A DNA stretch of 64,000 nt from CAVPLM01 sp963713545 (GTDB lineage: Bacteria; Actinomycetota; Thermoleophilia; RBG-16-64-13), in assembly GCA_963713545.1 (NCBI GenBank), contig CAVQME010000002.1, forward strand, positions 186,001 to 250,000, given 5' to 3'. A program made the translations under genes and the position numbers. Below, in pieces: positions 1-9,512 of the stretch; position 1 is the stretch's first letter; each line of letters opens with the position of its first letter. Below the pieces are notes generated by a model. It was given only the letters and a program-made list of their open reading frames with translations, searched no databases and was not told the DNA's origin.

Positions 1-390
1 AAAGACGAGCTCGACCGGGGCGGCCGGGCGGTGCTCAACCTCGGCCACACTGTCGCTCACGCCCTCGAGGTGGCCGATGGCTACGGGGCGATAAGTCACG
101 GCCGAGCGGTGGCTTTGGGCACGCTGGTCTCTTTGGCTGTGAGCGAGCGCCTGCTAGGACTTGATCGCTCGGTGCGCGAGCGCACCAGCGATCTGCTCGC
201 CCGATTCGGACTCCCCACGGTCCTACCGCTGGGAGATGTAGCGAATATCATGAGCGCGGTGTGCCGGGATAAGAAAGTGGTCGCCGGCTCCAGTGGCTTT
301 GTGGGGCTGCGGGCGATCGGAGAGCCGGTGTGGGGCATGGACGTACCCGCCTCTCTGCTGGCGGAATGCGTGGAGGTCATCAGAGCATGA
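1..390 (+). CDS. aroB: 3-dehydroquinate synthase, C-terminal part (cut by window edge)
   Basis: About 129 C-terminal residues of AroB, which converts DAHP to 3-dehydroquinate (second step of the shikimate pathway, cytosolic, NAD and divalent metal dependent). The motif LNLGHTVAHALE carries one metal-ligand histidine, and a second conserved histidine follows in SHGRAVALG, where many homologues have HGEAV. The N-terminus lies before the window. The stop overlaps the aroQ start in an ATGA, so the next pathway enzyme is translationally coupled. Family assignment is firm; only the fragment is visible. Confidence 0.93.
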   Translation, partial: KDELDRGGRAVLNLGHTVAHALEVADGYGAISHGRAVALGTLVSLAVSERLLGLDRSVRERTSDLLARFGLPTVLPLGDVANIMSAVCRDKKVVAGSSGFVGLRAIGEPVWGMDVPASLLAECVEVIRA

Positions 391-851
391 GAGACTCCCC
401 CAAGCACCTCGTCCTCTTGCACGGGGTCAACCTCGATCTGCTGGGCGAGCGTCCGGCGGCCCATTACGGCACGATCACCCTGCGAGCGCTGGAGCAGTCG
501 GTCGCGGAGGAAGTGGAGCGTCTGGGCTGGACCTGCGTCTCCCGGCAGACCAACCATGAGGGCGATTACGTGGAATACATCCACGAGTTCCGGCATGCGG
601 GAGCCCTTCTCGTTAACCCCGGGGCGTGGACCCACTATAGCTACGCCATTCGGGACGCACTGGAGATCGTTACCTGTCCCGTCGCCGAAGTCCACCTGTC
701 CGACATCAGCAAACGCGAGGAGTGGCGACGCCTCTCGGTGATCTCACCCGTCGTCAGCTTCACTGTCGGCGGCAAAGGGCCGGAGGGGTACATCGAGGCG
801 GCGCGCCGCCTCATCGCATTGGCTGGCGACTCGGCGGTGGCAGGGGGCTGA
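387..851 (+). CDS. aroQ: 3-dehydroquinate dehydratase, type II
   Basis: Type II dehydroquinase of 154 residues, the usual length for this dodecameric enzyme; it removes water from 3-dehydroquinate in the shikimate pathway. Family motifs are in order: an N-terminal HGVNLDLLGER (commonly NGPNLNLLGxR) with the catalytic Tyr just after it in HYGT, TNHEGDYVEYIH, VNPGAWTHYSYAIRDAL and VAEVHLSDISKREEWRRLS with the catalytic-region Arg. The ATG overlaps the aroB stop by 4 nt; an in-frame upstream start would only extend into aroB. The HG-V for NG-P change at the N-terminus is a mild oddity. Confidence 0.93.
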   Translation: MRDSPKHLVLLHGVNLDLLGERPAAHYGTITLRALEQSVAEEVERLGWTCVSRQTNHEGDYVEYIHEFRHAGALLVNPGAWTHYSYAIRDALEIVTCPVAEVHLSDISKREEWRRLSVISPVVSFTVGGKGPEGYIEAARRLIALAGDSAVAGG

Positions 852-913
852 ACCGTTTCCCTCCGCCTGGCTGACCGGGGTCGGCGGAACGGCGCGCGAA
901 CCCTCGGTTGGTG

Positions 914-919
914 TACAAT
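914..919 (+). promoter_or_regulatory. possible -10 element upstream of efp
   Basis: TACAAT preceded by G-T-G-T sits about 75 nt before the efp start, in the only gap of this operon stretch longer than 100 nt. No good -35 is seen at 16-18 nt, so this is a weak call. Confidence 0.35.
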
Positions 920-994
920 GCACCGGCGCAGACGGTACGTTCACTAGGAAGTCATCTGAAGTCATCCGAGCAGTAGTCGCTGGAGGCCAGTCCC

Positions 995-1552
995 GTGATC
1001 TCAACCAATCAGTTCAAAGTCGGCATGACCCTCAGGTTCGAGGGCGAGACGTACCGCATAGCCGAATACCAACATGTGAAACCGGGCAAAGGCGGGGCGT
1101 TTGTTCGTACGAAGCTGCGCAATGTGGTCACTGGGGCCCTGATCGACCGTACGTTCCGCCCTGAGCAGAAGTTCGAGCAGTTGCGCACGGAAAGCCGGCC
1201 GATGACCTACATCTACGACGAGGCCGACCAGGTGGTCTTCATGGACTCGGCCACGTTCGAGCAGCTCGCGATAGCGAAGAGCACGCTCGAAGACCGTTTC
1301 GACCTCATGACGGTGAACATGCAGGTGGAGGTAGTCTATATCGATGGAGACCCGTTCGATGTAGAGCTGCCGACTTTCGTCGACCTCAGGATCACCGAGA
1401 CTGCCGCGGGCGTCAGGGGAGACACGGTCTCGGGGGGATCGAAGGACGCGGTCCTCGAGACGGGAGCGGTCATCCAGGTACCTCTCTTCATCGAGCCCGG
1501 CGACATGGTGCGAGTAGACACCCGCACGCGAGAGTACGTTACGCGGGCCTAG
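995..1552 (+). CDS. efp: translation elongation factor P
   Basis: EF-P binds stalled ribosomes between P and E sites and rescues polyproline synthesis. At 185 residues it has the normal three OB-like domains: KOW-like N-terminal domain (about 1-63) with the loop HVKPGKGGAF holding the conserved tip Lys, the central domain (about 66-125) and a C-terminal domain ending in DTRTREYVTRA. The start is GTG, preceded by a TGGAGG ribosome binding site 8 nt upstream. No EpmA/EpmB-type modification gene is in view. Position after aroQ and before nusB is the usual bacterial order. Confidence 0.95.
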   Translation: MISTNQFKVGMTLRFEGETYRIAEYQHVKPGKGGAFVRTKLRNVVTGALIDRTFRPEQKFEQLRTESRPMTYIYDEADQVVFMDSATFEQLAIAKSTLEDRFDLMTVNMQVEVVYIDGDPFDVELPTFVDLRITETAAGVRGDTVSGGSKDAVLETGAVIQVPLFIEPGDMVRVDTRTREYVTRA

Positions 1553-1576
1553 TCCCGCCGGAAACGTGAGGCATCC

Positions 1577-1879
1577 ATGACTGAGTATCTGATTGCAACC
1601 TCCGTACTCGAAGCCATCGTCCGCGGATCGCTCGAAGACGACGGGCGTTTGCGGGTACACGCGCCGCTGGCGCTCGTCCGGACCCACCCGGTGGTGGTCG
1701 AGACGGCCGGTCAGCAGTGCCGGGTCACGGTGCATCTGGACGCCCGGCTCGGCGAGCATCTGCCGTCCTTGGCGGATGGTGCGCGCCGGAAGATAGCCGC
1801 GGCTCTGAATCACATGACCGGGCTGGCCGTAACCGGGGTCGATGTCGTGTTCAGCGGCGTGTTCCCGGCGGGCGCCTGA
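1577..1879 (+). CDS. Asp23/Gls24 (YloU) family protein
   Basis: A 100-residue cytosolic protein of the Asp23/YloU family: begins TEYLIATSVLEAIVRGSLEDD, with a mid-protein VTVHLDARLGEHLP and a C-terminal VTGVDVVFSGV, matching the two-helix plus sheet pattern of the family. Members are often linked to envelope stress or sit beside nusB with unclear function. Lies between efp and nusB, 24 nt after efp. Biochemical role unknown. Confidence 0.75.
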   Translation: MTEYLIATSVLEAIVRGSLEDDGRLRVHAPLALVRTHPVVVETAGQQCRVTVHLDARLGEHLPSLADGARRKIAAALNHMTGLAVTGVDVVFSGVFPAGA

Positions 1880-1892
1880 GCAACGATCCATA

Positions 1893-2339
1893 GTGTCCGC
1901 GGGGCGCAGAAGTGCACGACGTCAGGCCGTCTTCATCCTTTACCAGCAGGATCTCTTGGAGCGGGACTGGCAGTCCGCTCCGGAGCGGACAGACAGCGCC
2001 GAGATCGAAGCGTATTCGCGCAGCCTGGTCCTGGGGGTGGCGGAGGAGCATGCTGCCATCGATGCCGTTCTCCAGGCGCACGTGGCCGGGTGGAGCCTGG
2101 AACGCCTCGGCACTTTGGAGCGGGCGATCCTTAGATTGGCCACATACGAGCTGCTTTGGGAATCGGGGGTGCCGGAAGCTGTGGCGATAGACGAGGCGGT
2201 GGGACTGGCCAAGCGCTTCTGCTCCGACGAAGCCGCCGCCCTGGTGAACGGTGTGCTCGGTTCTGTAGCCGCCTCAGAGAAAGACCGCATCAGCGGGATC
2301 CGCTCGACCGGAGAGCCCGACACGAGACGAACGACATGA
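1893..2339 (+). CDS. nusB: transcription antitermination factor NusB
   Basis: NusB, 148 residues, all-helical RNA-binding protein that with NusE binds boxA in rRNA leaders. The N-terminal GRRSARRQAVFILYQQD is the conserved Arg-rich boxA-binding helix, followed by LERLGTLERAILRLATYELL and PEAVAIDEAVGLAKRF in the C-terminal helices. GTG at 1893 puts the Arg-rich helix at the start; the longer open frame back to 1842 only overlaps the preceding gene. The stop overlaps the dxs ATG (ATGA). Confidence 0.92.
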   Translation: MSAGRRSARRQAVFILYQQDLLERDWQSAPERTDSAEIEAYSRSLVLGVAEEHAAIDAVLQAHVAGWSLERLGTLERAILRLATYELLWESGVPEAVAIDEAVGLAKRFCSDEAAALVNGVLGSVAASEKDRISGIRSTGEPDTRRTT

Positions 2340-4285
2340 CAAGGGAGCACACGCGACTTATCGACCGGCTGGACCTGCCGAGAGATCTCCGTACCCTGGA
2401 CGCGGCGACTCTGCGAGTGATCGCTTCAGAGGTGCGGGAGGAGATAATCGCCACCATCTCGCAAAACGGGGGCCATCTGGGCGCCAGTCTGGGGGTCGTC
2501 GAGCTCACCATAGCCCTACATGCGGAACTCCATACACCGCACGACGCAATCGTTTGGGACGTAGGGCATCAGACGTACGCGCACAAGCTGCTGACCGGCA
2601 GGCTCTGCGATTTCGGGACGATTCGTACTTACGGGGGGTTGTCCGGGTTCCCCTGCCGGACCGAAAGCCCGTACGACGCATACGGCACGGGGCACAGCAG
2701 CAGCTCCATCAGCGCCGCTACCGGCATGGCGGAAGCTCGGCTCCGACGGAGATCCTCCGCCGATACCCTTGCCGAGGAGGGAGCCACCACGCCGGACTTG
2801 GCACCCGGACGGGTGGTCGCAGTGATCGGCGACGGAGCCCTGACGGGGGGCATGGCTTTCGAAGCCATGAACCACGCGGGGCATCTTGGCACGCCACTGG
2901 TCGTAGTGCTGAACGACAACGCTATGTCTATCGAACGCAACGTGGGCGCCATGAGCTCCTACCTCACCCGCCTGCGCACTGACCCGAAGCTCTCTCGGTT
3001 CCGTCACGACCTCGAGAAACGATTGCAGAGGCTGCCCGCTGTAGGAGACCGGGTAGCGGCTCTGGGCGGGCAGCTCAAGGACGGCATCAAGGCGGCCTTA
3101 GTACCCGGGATGCTGTTCGAAGAACTAGGTTTCACCTACGTCGGCGTGATCGATGGACATGACATAGAGGCGCTGCGCGACGGCATCAGGCGTTCGCTCG
3201 CGGTAAATGGGCCCGTCCTGCTACACTGCCGCACCGTCAAGGGCAAAGGTTATCCGCCCGCCGAGAAACAGCCGGGACGATACCACGGCACGCCGCGGTT
3301 CTCTGTACCCACTGGAGAGAAGCTCGACCCGGAGGGTCCCACGACCTTCACGCGAGCCTTCGGTGAGGCCATGGTGGAACTGGCCATGGCCGATGAGCGC
3401 GTGGTCGGCATCACTGCGGCCATGGCCGCCGGCACCGGCCTCGACCTGCTCAAGGAAGCTTTGCCAGAGCGCTTCTTCGATGTAGGCATAGCCGAGGCCC
3501 ACGCGGTCGGCTTCGCGGCCGGACTGGCCGCGGCGGGGAAGCGCCCGGTGGTGGCCGTCTACTCCACCTTTCTCCAGAGGGCCTACGATCAGATCATCCA
3601 GGACGTGTGCCTACAGGGGCTCCCGGTGGTGTTCGCCGTCGACCGGGCCGGCCTGGTGGGGGAGGACGGTGCTACGCACCACGGCGCCTTCGATCTGTCC
3701 TTCTCTCGGATCGTTCCGAATCTCACCGTCTTCGTCCCGAAGGACGAGGCCGAGCTCCAACGGATTCTGGCCACCGCCCTGTCCCTCGAAGGACCCGCCA
3801 TGATCCGTTACCCTCGGTCGGCTGGATTGGGAGTGTCTCTTGCCCGGCCCATCATCCCCTTGGAGGGCCCGTGGGTCGAATTACTCCGAGAGGGTCCCGA
3901 CCTGCTGATCCTGGGACTGGGGCCTCTGGTGCAGAGTGCCCTTGAGGCGGCCGAACTGCTGTCCCACGAGGGCATCCGCGCGTCGGTCGCCAATGTGCGC
4001 AGGGTCCATCCTCTAGACATCGATACACTGTGCGGCCTGCTGGACATGCACCCCGCCGTTCTGACGCTGGAAGACAACGCGCTGGCGGGCGGCTTTGGCT
4101 CAGCGGTGCTGGAGCTGATAGCTGAGCGAGCCATCTGCAAGCCTATTCGGCGCCTGGGCCTCCCGGATGCCTTTGTCGGCCACGGCCCGCTCGCACTCCT
4201 GCGCCACGACGTCGGCCTGGACGTCGAGTCGATAGTAGCTGCAGCCGCGGGATTGGTCGGGTCTTTTCCCAGCGACGAGGAATGA
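2336..4285 (+). CDS. dxs: 1-deoxy-D-xylulose-5-phosphate synthase
   Basis: First enzyme of the MEP isoprenoid pathway: pyruvate plus glyceraldehyde-3-phosphate to DXP, using thiamine diphosphate. The 649 residues match the family. Visible are the N-terminal NGGHLGASLGVVELTIALH, WDVGHQTYAHKLLTGR, the TPP motif starting GDGALTGGMAFEAMN and ending at NDN (VVVLNDNAMSIERNVG), the catalytic-Glu region GIAEAHAVGFAAGLA, DRAGLVGEDGATHHG and a C-terminal transketolase domain (LEDNALAGGFG). ATG overlaps the nusB stop. ispH (28.0 kb) is the other MEP gene in the window. Confidence 0.97.
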   Translation: MTREHTRLIDRLDLPRDLRTLDAATLRVIASEVREEIIATISQNGGHLGASLGVVELTIALHAELHTPHDAIVWDVGHQTYAHKLLTGRLCDFGTIRTYGGLSGFPCRTESPYDAYGTGHSSSSISAATGMAEARLRRRSSADTLAEEGATTPDLAPGRVVAVIGDGALTGGMAFEAMNHAGHLGTPLVVVLNDNAMSIERNVGAMSSYLTRLRTDPKLSRFRHDLEKRLQRLPAVGDRVAALGGQLKDGIKAALVPGMLFEELGFTYVGVIDGHDIEALRDGIRRSLAVNGPVLLHCRTVKGKGYPPAEKQPGRYHGTPRFSVPTGEKLDPEGPTTFTRAFGEAMVELAMADERVVGITAAMAAGTGLDLLKEALPERFFDVGIAEAHAVGFAAGLAAAGKRPVVAVYSTFLQRAYDQIIQDVCLQGLPVVFAVDRAGLVGEDGATHHGAFDLSFSRIVPNLTVFVPKDEAELQRILATALSLEGPAMIRYPRSAGLGVSLARPIIPLEGPWVELLREGPDLLILGLGPLVQSALEAAELLSHEGIRASVANVRRVHPLDIDTLCGLLDMHPAVLTLEDNALAGGFGSAVLELIAERAICKPIRRLGLPDAFVGHGPLALLRHDVGLDVESIVAAAAGLVGSFPSDEE

Positions 4286-4291
4286 GCCTAG

Positions 4292-5137
4292 ATGACCCGG
4301 ACCGCGCGCGTGCGTCTGGATGAGCTGCTGCTGGCCAGAGGATTGGTGCCAAGCCGCAGCGCCGCGCGCGGGCTGATAATGGCAGGCCAGGTCCTGGTCG
4401 AAGACGAGGTCAGCGACAAGGCCGGCAGCCTAGTGCCCCTGGGTGCCGACGTCCGGCTCAGGTCAAGGCCTCGTTTCGTCTCTCGCGGAGGAGATAAGCT
4501 GGCTCACGCCCTAGACGCATTCGGACTGGAGGTCACCGGCGCGTACGCGCTCGACGTGGGAGCGTCGACGGGGGGGTTCGTCGACTGCCTGCTGCAGAGC
4601 GGCGCCGATCGAGTCATCGCTTTGGACGTCGGCCGAGGGCAGTTGCACAGCCGATTGAGTAACGATCCGCGTGTCTGCCCTCTCGACAGGATCAATGCCC
4701 GCTACCTGACTCCCGACCGACTGCCATACGTGCCGGACGTTCTGACCATGGACGTGTCGTTCATCTCGGTGACCAAAGTCCTGCCGGCTGTGGTCTCCTG
4801 CATGGCTCCCGTGTTCAGCGGTCTGGTGCTGATCAAACCCCAATTCGAGGCCGGCCCAGATCTGGTCGGTAGCGGAGGGATCGTCCGCGATCCGGCAGTG
4901 CACCACGGAGTCCTGCTCGAGTCGGCCCGGTTCGTCGTCGGCGAGCTCGACGCGCAGCTACGGGGTATCTGCCGCTCCGCGTTGCTGGGCGCCGACGGGA
5001 ACGCCGAGTTCTTTCTCCACCTCGGACGAGGTGGAGAAAAAGGCGCGGGACTTGATACGCTGGAAGGACTGGTGGACGAGCTTCTTGCCGAGGACGGCAT
5101 CGACGAGGTCGTGGACACGGTGGAGGCAGACACGTGA
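4292..5137 (+). CDS. tlyA: TlyA family rRNA (cytidine-2'-O)-methyltransferase
   Basis: An S4 RNA-binding domain (residues about 5-65: RLDELLLARGLVPSRSAA) followed by an FtsJ/RrmJ methyltransferase domain. SAM-binding motif is ALDVGASTGGFVDCLL, and the K-D-K-E tetrad of 2'-O methyltransferases is plausible: Lys in SRGGDKL, Asp in LTMDVSFISVTK, Lys in LIKPQFEAG. TlyA in mycobacteria methylates 16S and 23S rRNA and sets capreomycin sensitivity. 281 residues. The ATG follows the dxs stop by 6 nt; the stop overlaps nadK in a GTGA. Confidence 0.9.
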   Translation: MTRTARVRLDELLLARGLVPSRSAARGLIMAGQVLVEDEVSDKAGSLVPLGADVRLRSRPRFVSRGGDKLAHALDAFGLEVTGAYALDVGASTGGFVDCLLQSGADRVIALDVGRGQLHSRLSNDPRVCPLDRINARYLTPDRLPYVPDVLTMDVSFISVTKVLPAVVSCMAPVFSGLVLIKPQFEAGPDLVGSGGIVRDPAVHHGVLLESARFVVGELDAQLRGICRSALLGADGNAEFFLHLGRGGEKGAGLDTLEGLVDELLAEDGIDEVVDTVEADT

Positions 5138-5994
5138 GGTCCGAGATCAAGCGAGTGGTCGTATGCACGCACGCGGATCCTTTGGTGGCGGAGCAGGCCC
5201 TGAGAGATGCCCTCGCCTTGCTGGTGGAACGTGCGGTGAAGGTCCTGGCTCCCGGCGCCGAGTGGGAAAAACACCACGAGGCCCTTTCCCGGGCCGGCGC
5301 CCAGGTACTTCCTGCGGATGGGGAGGGCATGGAGCGGGTCGGACTCTGTCTTGTGCTGGGCGGAGACGGAACCATGCTGCGCGGTTTCCAATTGACTCGA
5401 GACTATCGCGTACCCGTGGCCGGGATCAATCTGGGGAGGGTGGGATTCCTGACGACCGTGCTCAAGGCTGACCTCAAGAGAGGTCTTTCGCGCCTTCTTG
5501 ACGGTGACTTCGTAGAGTACCCGATCCTTGGACTGGAGGCGGAACTTGGGTCTCAGGTCTTCAGAGCCACCAACGACGTGGCGATAAGCAAGGGTGACCG
5601 CTCGCGTCCCTGCTCGCTCGCCCTCAAGATCAATGGAGTCACCTTGTTCGAAGTTCTCTGCGACGGGGTGGTGGTGGGTACCCCGGCCGGATCGTCCGCC
5701 TACAGCCTGGCCGCCGGTGGACCGCTCCTCGGGATCTCAGTTGAGGCCTATGTAATCAGCCTGGTGGCAGCGCACGCCGTAGGCGTGCGCCCCGTCGTAG
5801 CCGCGCCCCACGATGTCCTCGAGGTCATCAACACCCACGAGGATGCCGACTGCCAAATCGACGCCGATGGTCAGCGAGTGGCGGTGCTGGCGCCCGGCAG
5901 CACCTTATGGGTAAGGACCGATCCGGCGCTGACCTCGCTCGCTTTGCTCGAGGGAGACAGTCTCTACCACCACTTCCGCGACCGCCTGCTCTAG
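5134..5994 (+). CDS. nadK: NAD kinase
   Basis: ATP/polyphosphate-dependent NAD kinase, 286 residues, making NADP. Conserved LGGDGTMLRGFQ (GGDG motif), AGINLGRVGFLT, RATNDVAISKG (the NE/D loop), and TPAGSSAYSLAAGGP, where most homologues read TPTGSTAY. A C-terminal VRPVVA and DADGQRV follow. GTG start overlaps the tlyA stop. The tlyA-nadK-recN order is typical of Gram-positive chromosomes. Confidence 0.95.
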   Translation: MRSEIKRVVVCTHADPLVAEQALRDALALLVERAVKVLAPGAEWEKHHEALSRAGAQVLPADGEGMERVGLCLVLGGDGTMLRGFQLTRDYRVPVAGINLGRVGFLTTVLKADLKRGLSRLLDGDFVEYPILGLEAELGSQVFRATNDVAISKGDRSRPCSLALKINGVTLFEVLCDGVVVGTPAGSSAYSLAAGGPLLGISVEAYVISLVAAHAVGVRPVVAAPHDVLEVINTHEDADCQIDADGQRVAVLAPGSTLWVRTDPALTSLALLEGDSLYHHFRDRLL

Positions 5995-6012
5995 GCGACC
6001 GGCCGGGGTCGT

Positions 6013-7776
6013 ATGCTGTCCTCGCTCACCATACGCAACTTTGTGCTCATCGAGGATGCCGTGCTGGACTTCGGTCCAGGTCTCACCGTACTCACCGGCG
6101 AGACGGGGGCGGGTAAGACCCTGCTCACCCGGGCGCTGGGGTTGCTGGTGGGCGAGAGGGCCGAAGAGGGCCTCGTCGGCCAAGCCGCAGAAGAAGCCAC
6201 TGTCCAGGCAGTCTTCGATCTGGACGAATCCGAGTTCGCCGAAATCTCGGACGACGTCACCGCTTTGGTGGGCTCTGAACGGGAGCAGATCATCACCACC
6301 CGGCGGCTCAGCAAGCAGGGACGCAACCGCTGCTATATCAACGACACCGCGGTCACGCTGGTCACTCTGGGTGAGGTGGTGGCCGGTCTGCTGTCTTTCG
6401 CCGGCCAGCATGAGTATCGCAGGCTGCTCGATCCCGGCTATCAGATGGCCGTCCTCGACCGCTGGGCGGGCGAAGACGTGGCTGACCTGGCCGCTCGTTA
6501 TCGCGCTGCGTACGATGAGGCGGCAGATACCATCCGCCTCTTGGATGCCGCCCGCGAGACTCGGGAATCGCGTGGCCGGGAGATCGACCTGCTCAGGTTC
6601 CAGGTGGCCGAACTCAACGCCGCCAGAATCTCCAGCGAGGAGGAATCGGCTCTCCAGGCGGAGCAGCGCGTGTTGGCGCGCGCCGAGGACATCCTTAGGA
6701 GTGCGGGTGCGGCGGCAGATCTCCTGGCAGGCGAAGGCGACGGGCCTGACGCCGGCTCCCTGGTAGCCCAGGCAGCTTCTCACCTCTCCAGCCTTCAAGG
6801 AGTGGACGAGAGCGTCGACGACGCTTCTTCGGCTCTCGTTGAGGTGGGCTATCAGATCACCGAGCTGTCGCGGGCACTACGGAGTCACCTGGAACGAGTC
6901 TCGGTGGATCCCCGCCGGCTCCAGGAGGTCGACGAGCGGCTGAGGCTGTATACGGACCTAGCCCGCAAGTACGGCGGCAGCACGGAGACGGCCGTGGCCT
7001 TCGGTGTGGCGGCAAGGGAACGTCTGAACGCCCTTGAGAGCTCGGAGGAGGACCTCTCCAGGCTCGAGACGGCGCGCGCCACTCATGCGGCACGCGCGCT
7101 CGAGTTGGCCGATGCCCTCAGTCAAGAGCGGCGCAAGGCTGCGCCCCTCCTGGAGCGGGCCATCGGGGCCCAGTTGGCCGATCTGAGCATGGTGGACGCT
7201 GTCGTGGAGGTCGACGTCCGCACACGGTCGGGGTGGGAGGGACTCCGCGATTCCGGCGCCGATTCGGTCGAGTTCCTGCTGTCCGCCAACCCCGGGCAGG
7301 AGGCGCGGAGCCTCGTCCGCACCGCGTCAGGCGGCGAGCTCTCGCGCGTGCTGCTCGCCATCAAGTGCGCTTTGGCGGACGCTGGGGGGCATGAGACCCT
7401 GGTCTTCGATGAGATCGACGCCGGCATCGGAGGCCGGACCGCTGTGGCCGTGGGGTGGAAGCTCCACGAGCTGGCGGCCCGTTCGCAGCTGATCCTGGTC
7501 ACTCACCTGGCCCCGGTGGCCGCGCTGGCCGACCGACACTACCTCATCGACAAAGCGAGTACTGGCAGCGCGACCGTGGCCCGTTTGTCGCGCCTCGAGG
7601 GTGATGACATCGTGGAGGAACTGTGCCGCATGATGGGCGGGAGCCCACGCGACGCCGAAGCCATGGCCCATGCCCGCGAGCTGCGAGAGAGCGCCGGCGC
7701 CGGAGACCGCTCGACTGCTGGCGAGAGCGCCGGCGGCGGAGAGGGAGCATCGGGCGGAGACGGCGCGGCGGGCTGA
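6013..7776 (+). CDS. recN: DNA repair protein RecN
   Basis: SMC-like ATPase of double-strand break repair, 587 residues. The N-terminal ATPase half has Walker A GETGAGKTLLTRAL and starts LSSLTIRNFVLIEDA; the centre (about 160-360) is rich in heptad-like helices (coiled coil); the C-terminal half has the ABC signature TASGGELSRVLLAIK, Walker B TLVFDEIDAGIGGRTA and the H-loop ILVTHLAPVAALAD. The last 30 residues are an Ala/Gly/Ser-rich tail with repeated SAGAG/SAGGG, unusual for the family and probably disordered. Confidence 0.95.
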   Translation: MLSSLTIRNFVLIEDAVLDFGPGLTVLTGETGAGKTLLTRALGLLVGERAEEGLVGQAAEEATVQAVFDLDESEFAEISDDVTALVGSEREQIITTRRLSKQGRNRCYINDTAVTLVTLGEVVAGLLSFAGQHEYRRLLDPGYQMAVLDRWAGEDVADLAARYRAAYDEAADTIRLLDAARETRESRGREIDLLRFQVAELNAARISSEEESALQAEQRVLARAEDILRSAGAAADLLAGEGDGPDAGSLVAQAASHLSSLQGVDESVDDASSALVEVGYQITELSRALRSHLERVSVDPRRLQEVDERLRLYTDLARKYGGSTETAVAFGVAARERLNALESSEEDLSRLETARATHAARALELADALSQERRKAAPLLERAIGAQLADLSMVDAVVEVDVRTRSGWEGLRDSGADSVEFLLSANPGQEARSLVRTASGGELSRVLLAIKCALADAGGHETLVFDEIDAGIGGRTAVAVGWKLHELAARSQLILVTHLAPVAALADRHYLIDKASTGSATVARLSRLEGDDIVEELCRMMGGSPRDAEAMAHARELRESAGAGDRSTAGESAGGGEGASGGDGAAG

Positions 7777-7853
7777 CTGATAGACTAGATAGGGCGCCGG
7801 GCATTTCGGTCATGCGCCCTACCTGGGTCCACCACAGCGCGGCAGGGGTGAGC

Positions 7854-9512
7854 ATGGCAAAGCACGTTTTCATCACCGGTGGCGTCGTATCGTCGCTCGG
7901 CAAGGGGATCACCGGCGCGTCCCTCGGCCGTCTTCTCAAGAGCCGCGGCCTCAAAGTAAGCATCCAGAAGTTCGACCCCTACCTGAACGTCGATCCAGGC
8001 ACCATGAGCCCGTTCCAGCACGGCGAAGTGTTCGTTACCGACGATGGGGCGGAGACCGACCTCGATCTGGGCCACTACGAACGCTTCGTGGACGAGAGCC
8101 TCAGCCGTGACTCGAACGTGACGTCTGGGTCGGTCTACTACAATGTTATCCGCAGAGAGCGCAAGGGAGACTACCTGGGGGGAACGGTCCAGGTCATCCC
8201 GCACATTACCAACGAGATCAAAGAGCGGATCTCGCGGGTGGCCCGGAACCCCGACGTGGACGTCGTCATCACAGAGATCGGCGGCACAGTAGGCGACATC
8301 GAGAGCCTTCCCTTCCTGGAAGCCATCCGCCAGTTCCGCAAAGACATCGGCCGTAAGAACGTCCTGTACATACATGTCACGCTGATCCCCTTCATCAACG
8401 CCAGCGGCGAGCTGAAGACCAAGCCTACCCAGCACAGCGTCAACGAGCTACGAAGCATCGGTATCCAACCGGACATAATCGTCTGCCGCTCCGACCGGGC
8501 GATCAGCCAGGAGCTCAAGGACAAGATCGCGCTGTTCACCGACGTCGAGCCTCGGGCGGTCATAAGCTGCGTGGACGCGCCTCACATCTACTTCGTGCCC
8601 CTCAACCTGCGCGATGAGGGTCTCGACCGGCTTGTTGTGGACAAGCTGGCCCTCGAAGCCGGGCCTCTCGATCTGACCGAATGGATCGAGCTGACCGAGC
8701 GGGTCAAGAACGCCTCCGGCAAGGTACGGATAGCCCTCGTCGGAAAGTATGTGCAACTCCAGGATGCCTATCTCAGCGTGGTGGAGGCTCTGCGTCACGC
8801 CGCCATCCACCACGGACGCAACCTGGAGGTCATCTGGGTGGACGCCGAGAGCCTGCGCAAGGAGGAGATCACCTCGCGCCTGGAGACCGCCGACGGGATC
8901 CTCGTTCCCGGCGGGTTCGGCATCCGCGGTGTCGAGGGCAAGATCATGGCTATACGCTACGCCCGTGAGAACAAGGTGCCTTATCTCGGGCTGTGTCTGG
9001 GACTGCAGATGGCCGTGGCGGAGTTCGCCAGGCACGTGGCGGGTATGGTCGGCGCGAACTCGTCCGAGTTCGACCCCTCGACGAAATATCCGGTCATCGA
9101 CCTGCTGCCGGAACAAAAGGACGTGGCCGACATGGGGGGGACCATGCGTCTCGGAGCCTCGCCCACGAAGGTGGTGGCCGGGACCAAGGCCCACGCCGCC
9201 TACGGGGAGGAGGTCATCTACGAACGGCACCGGCATCGTTATGAGGTCAATAACGTCTACCGCAGCAAGCTGGTGGAGGCGGGATTGGTCATTGGAGGAC
9301 TGACCCCGGACGATCGCCTGGTGGAGCTGATAGAGCTCGCCGATCATCCCTGGTTCGTAGCCTGTCAGTACCATCCCGAGTTCAAGAGCCGCCCGACCAA
9401 ACCACATCCGCTGTTCCGCGACTTCATGGGCGCGGCCATCGGCTGTGGATGCGGAGTGAAGGCCTCCGCCGACGAGGAGACCACCGAAGAGAGCCTGGGT
9501 GTGACTGAATGA
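7854..9512 (+). CDS. pyrG: CTP synthase
   Basis: Makes CTP from UTP, ATP and glutamine; 552 residues. Amidoligase domain: KHVFITGGVVSSLGKGITGA (P-loop) with Mg-binding and UTP site DPYLNVDPGTMSPFQHGEVF and VITEIGGTVGDIESLPFLEA. Glutaminase domain (from about 290): nucleophile Cys in PYLGLCLGLQMAV and the His/Glu in QYHPEFKSRP. Start chosen at ATG 7854 because conserved sequence begins at its second residue, with GGCAGGGG about 7 nt upstream; the frame is open further back without similarity. The stop overlaps the next ATG. Confidence 0.97.
   Translation: MAKHVFITGGVVSSLGKGITGASLGRLLKSRGLKVSIQKFDPYLNVDPGTMSPFQHGEVFVTDDGAETDLDLGHYERFVDESLSRDSNVTSGSVYYNVIRRERKGDYLGGTVQVIPHITNEIKERISRVARNPDVDVVITEIGGTVGDIESLPFLEAIRQFRKDIGRKNVLYIHVTLIPFINASGELKTKPTQHSVNELRSIGIQPDIIVCRSDRAISQELKDKIALFTDVEPRAVISCVDAPHIYFVPLNLRDEGLDRLVVDKLALEAGPLDLTEWIELTERVKNASGKVRIALVGKYVQLQDAYLSVVEALRHAAIHHGRNLEVIWVDAESLRKEEITSRLETADGILVPGGFGIRGVEGKIMAIRYARENKVPYLGLCLGLQMAVAEFARHVAGMVGANSSEFDPSTKYPVIDLLPEQKDVADMGGTMRLGASPTKVVAGTKAHAAYGEEVIYERHRHRYEVNNVYRSKLVEAGLVIGGLTPDDRLVELIELADHPWFVACQYHPEFKSRPTKPHPLFRDFMGAAIGCGCGVKASADEETTEESLGVTE

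Noticed and set aside
1001..1891. Minus-strand open frame opposite efp and the Asp23-like gene
   Set aside because: Covers two conserved plus-strand genes; no ribosome binding site or family motif.
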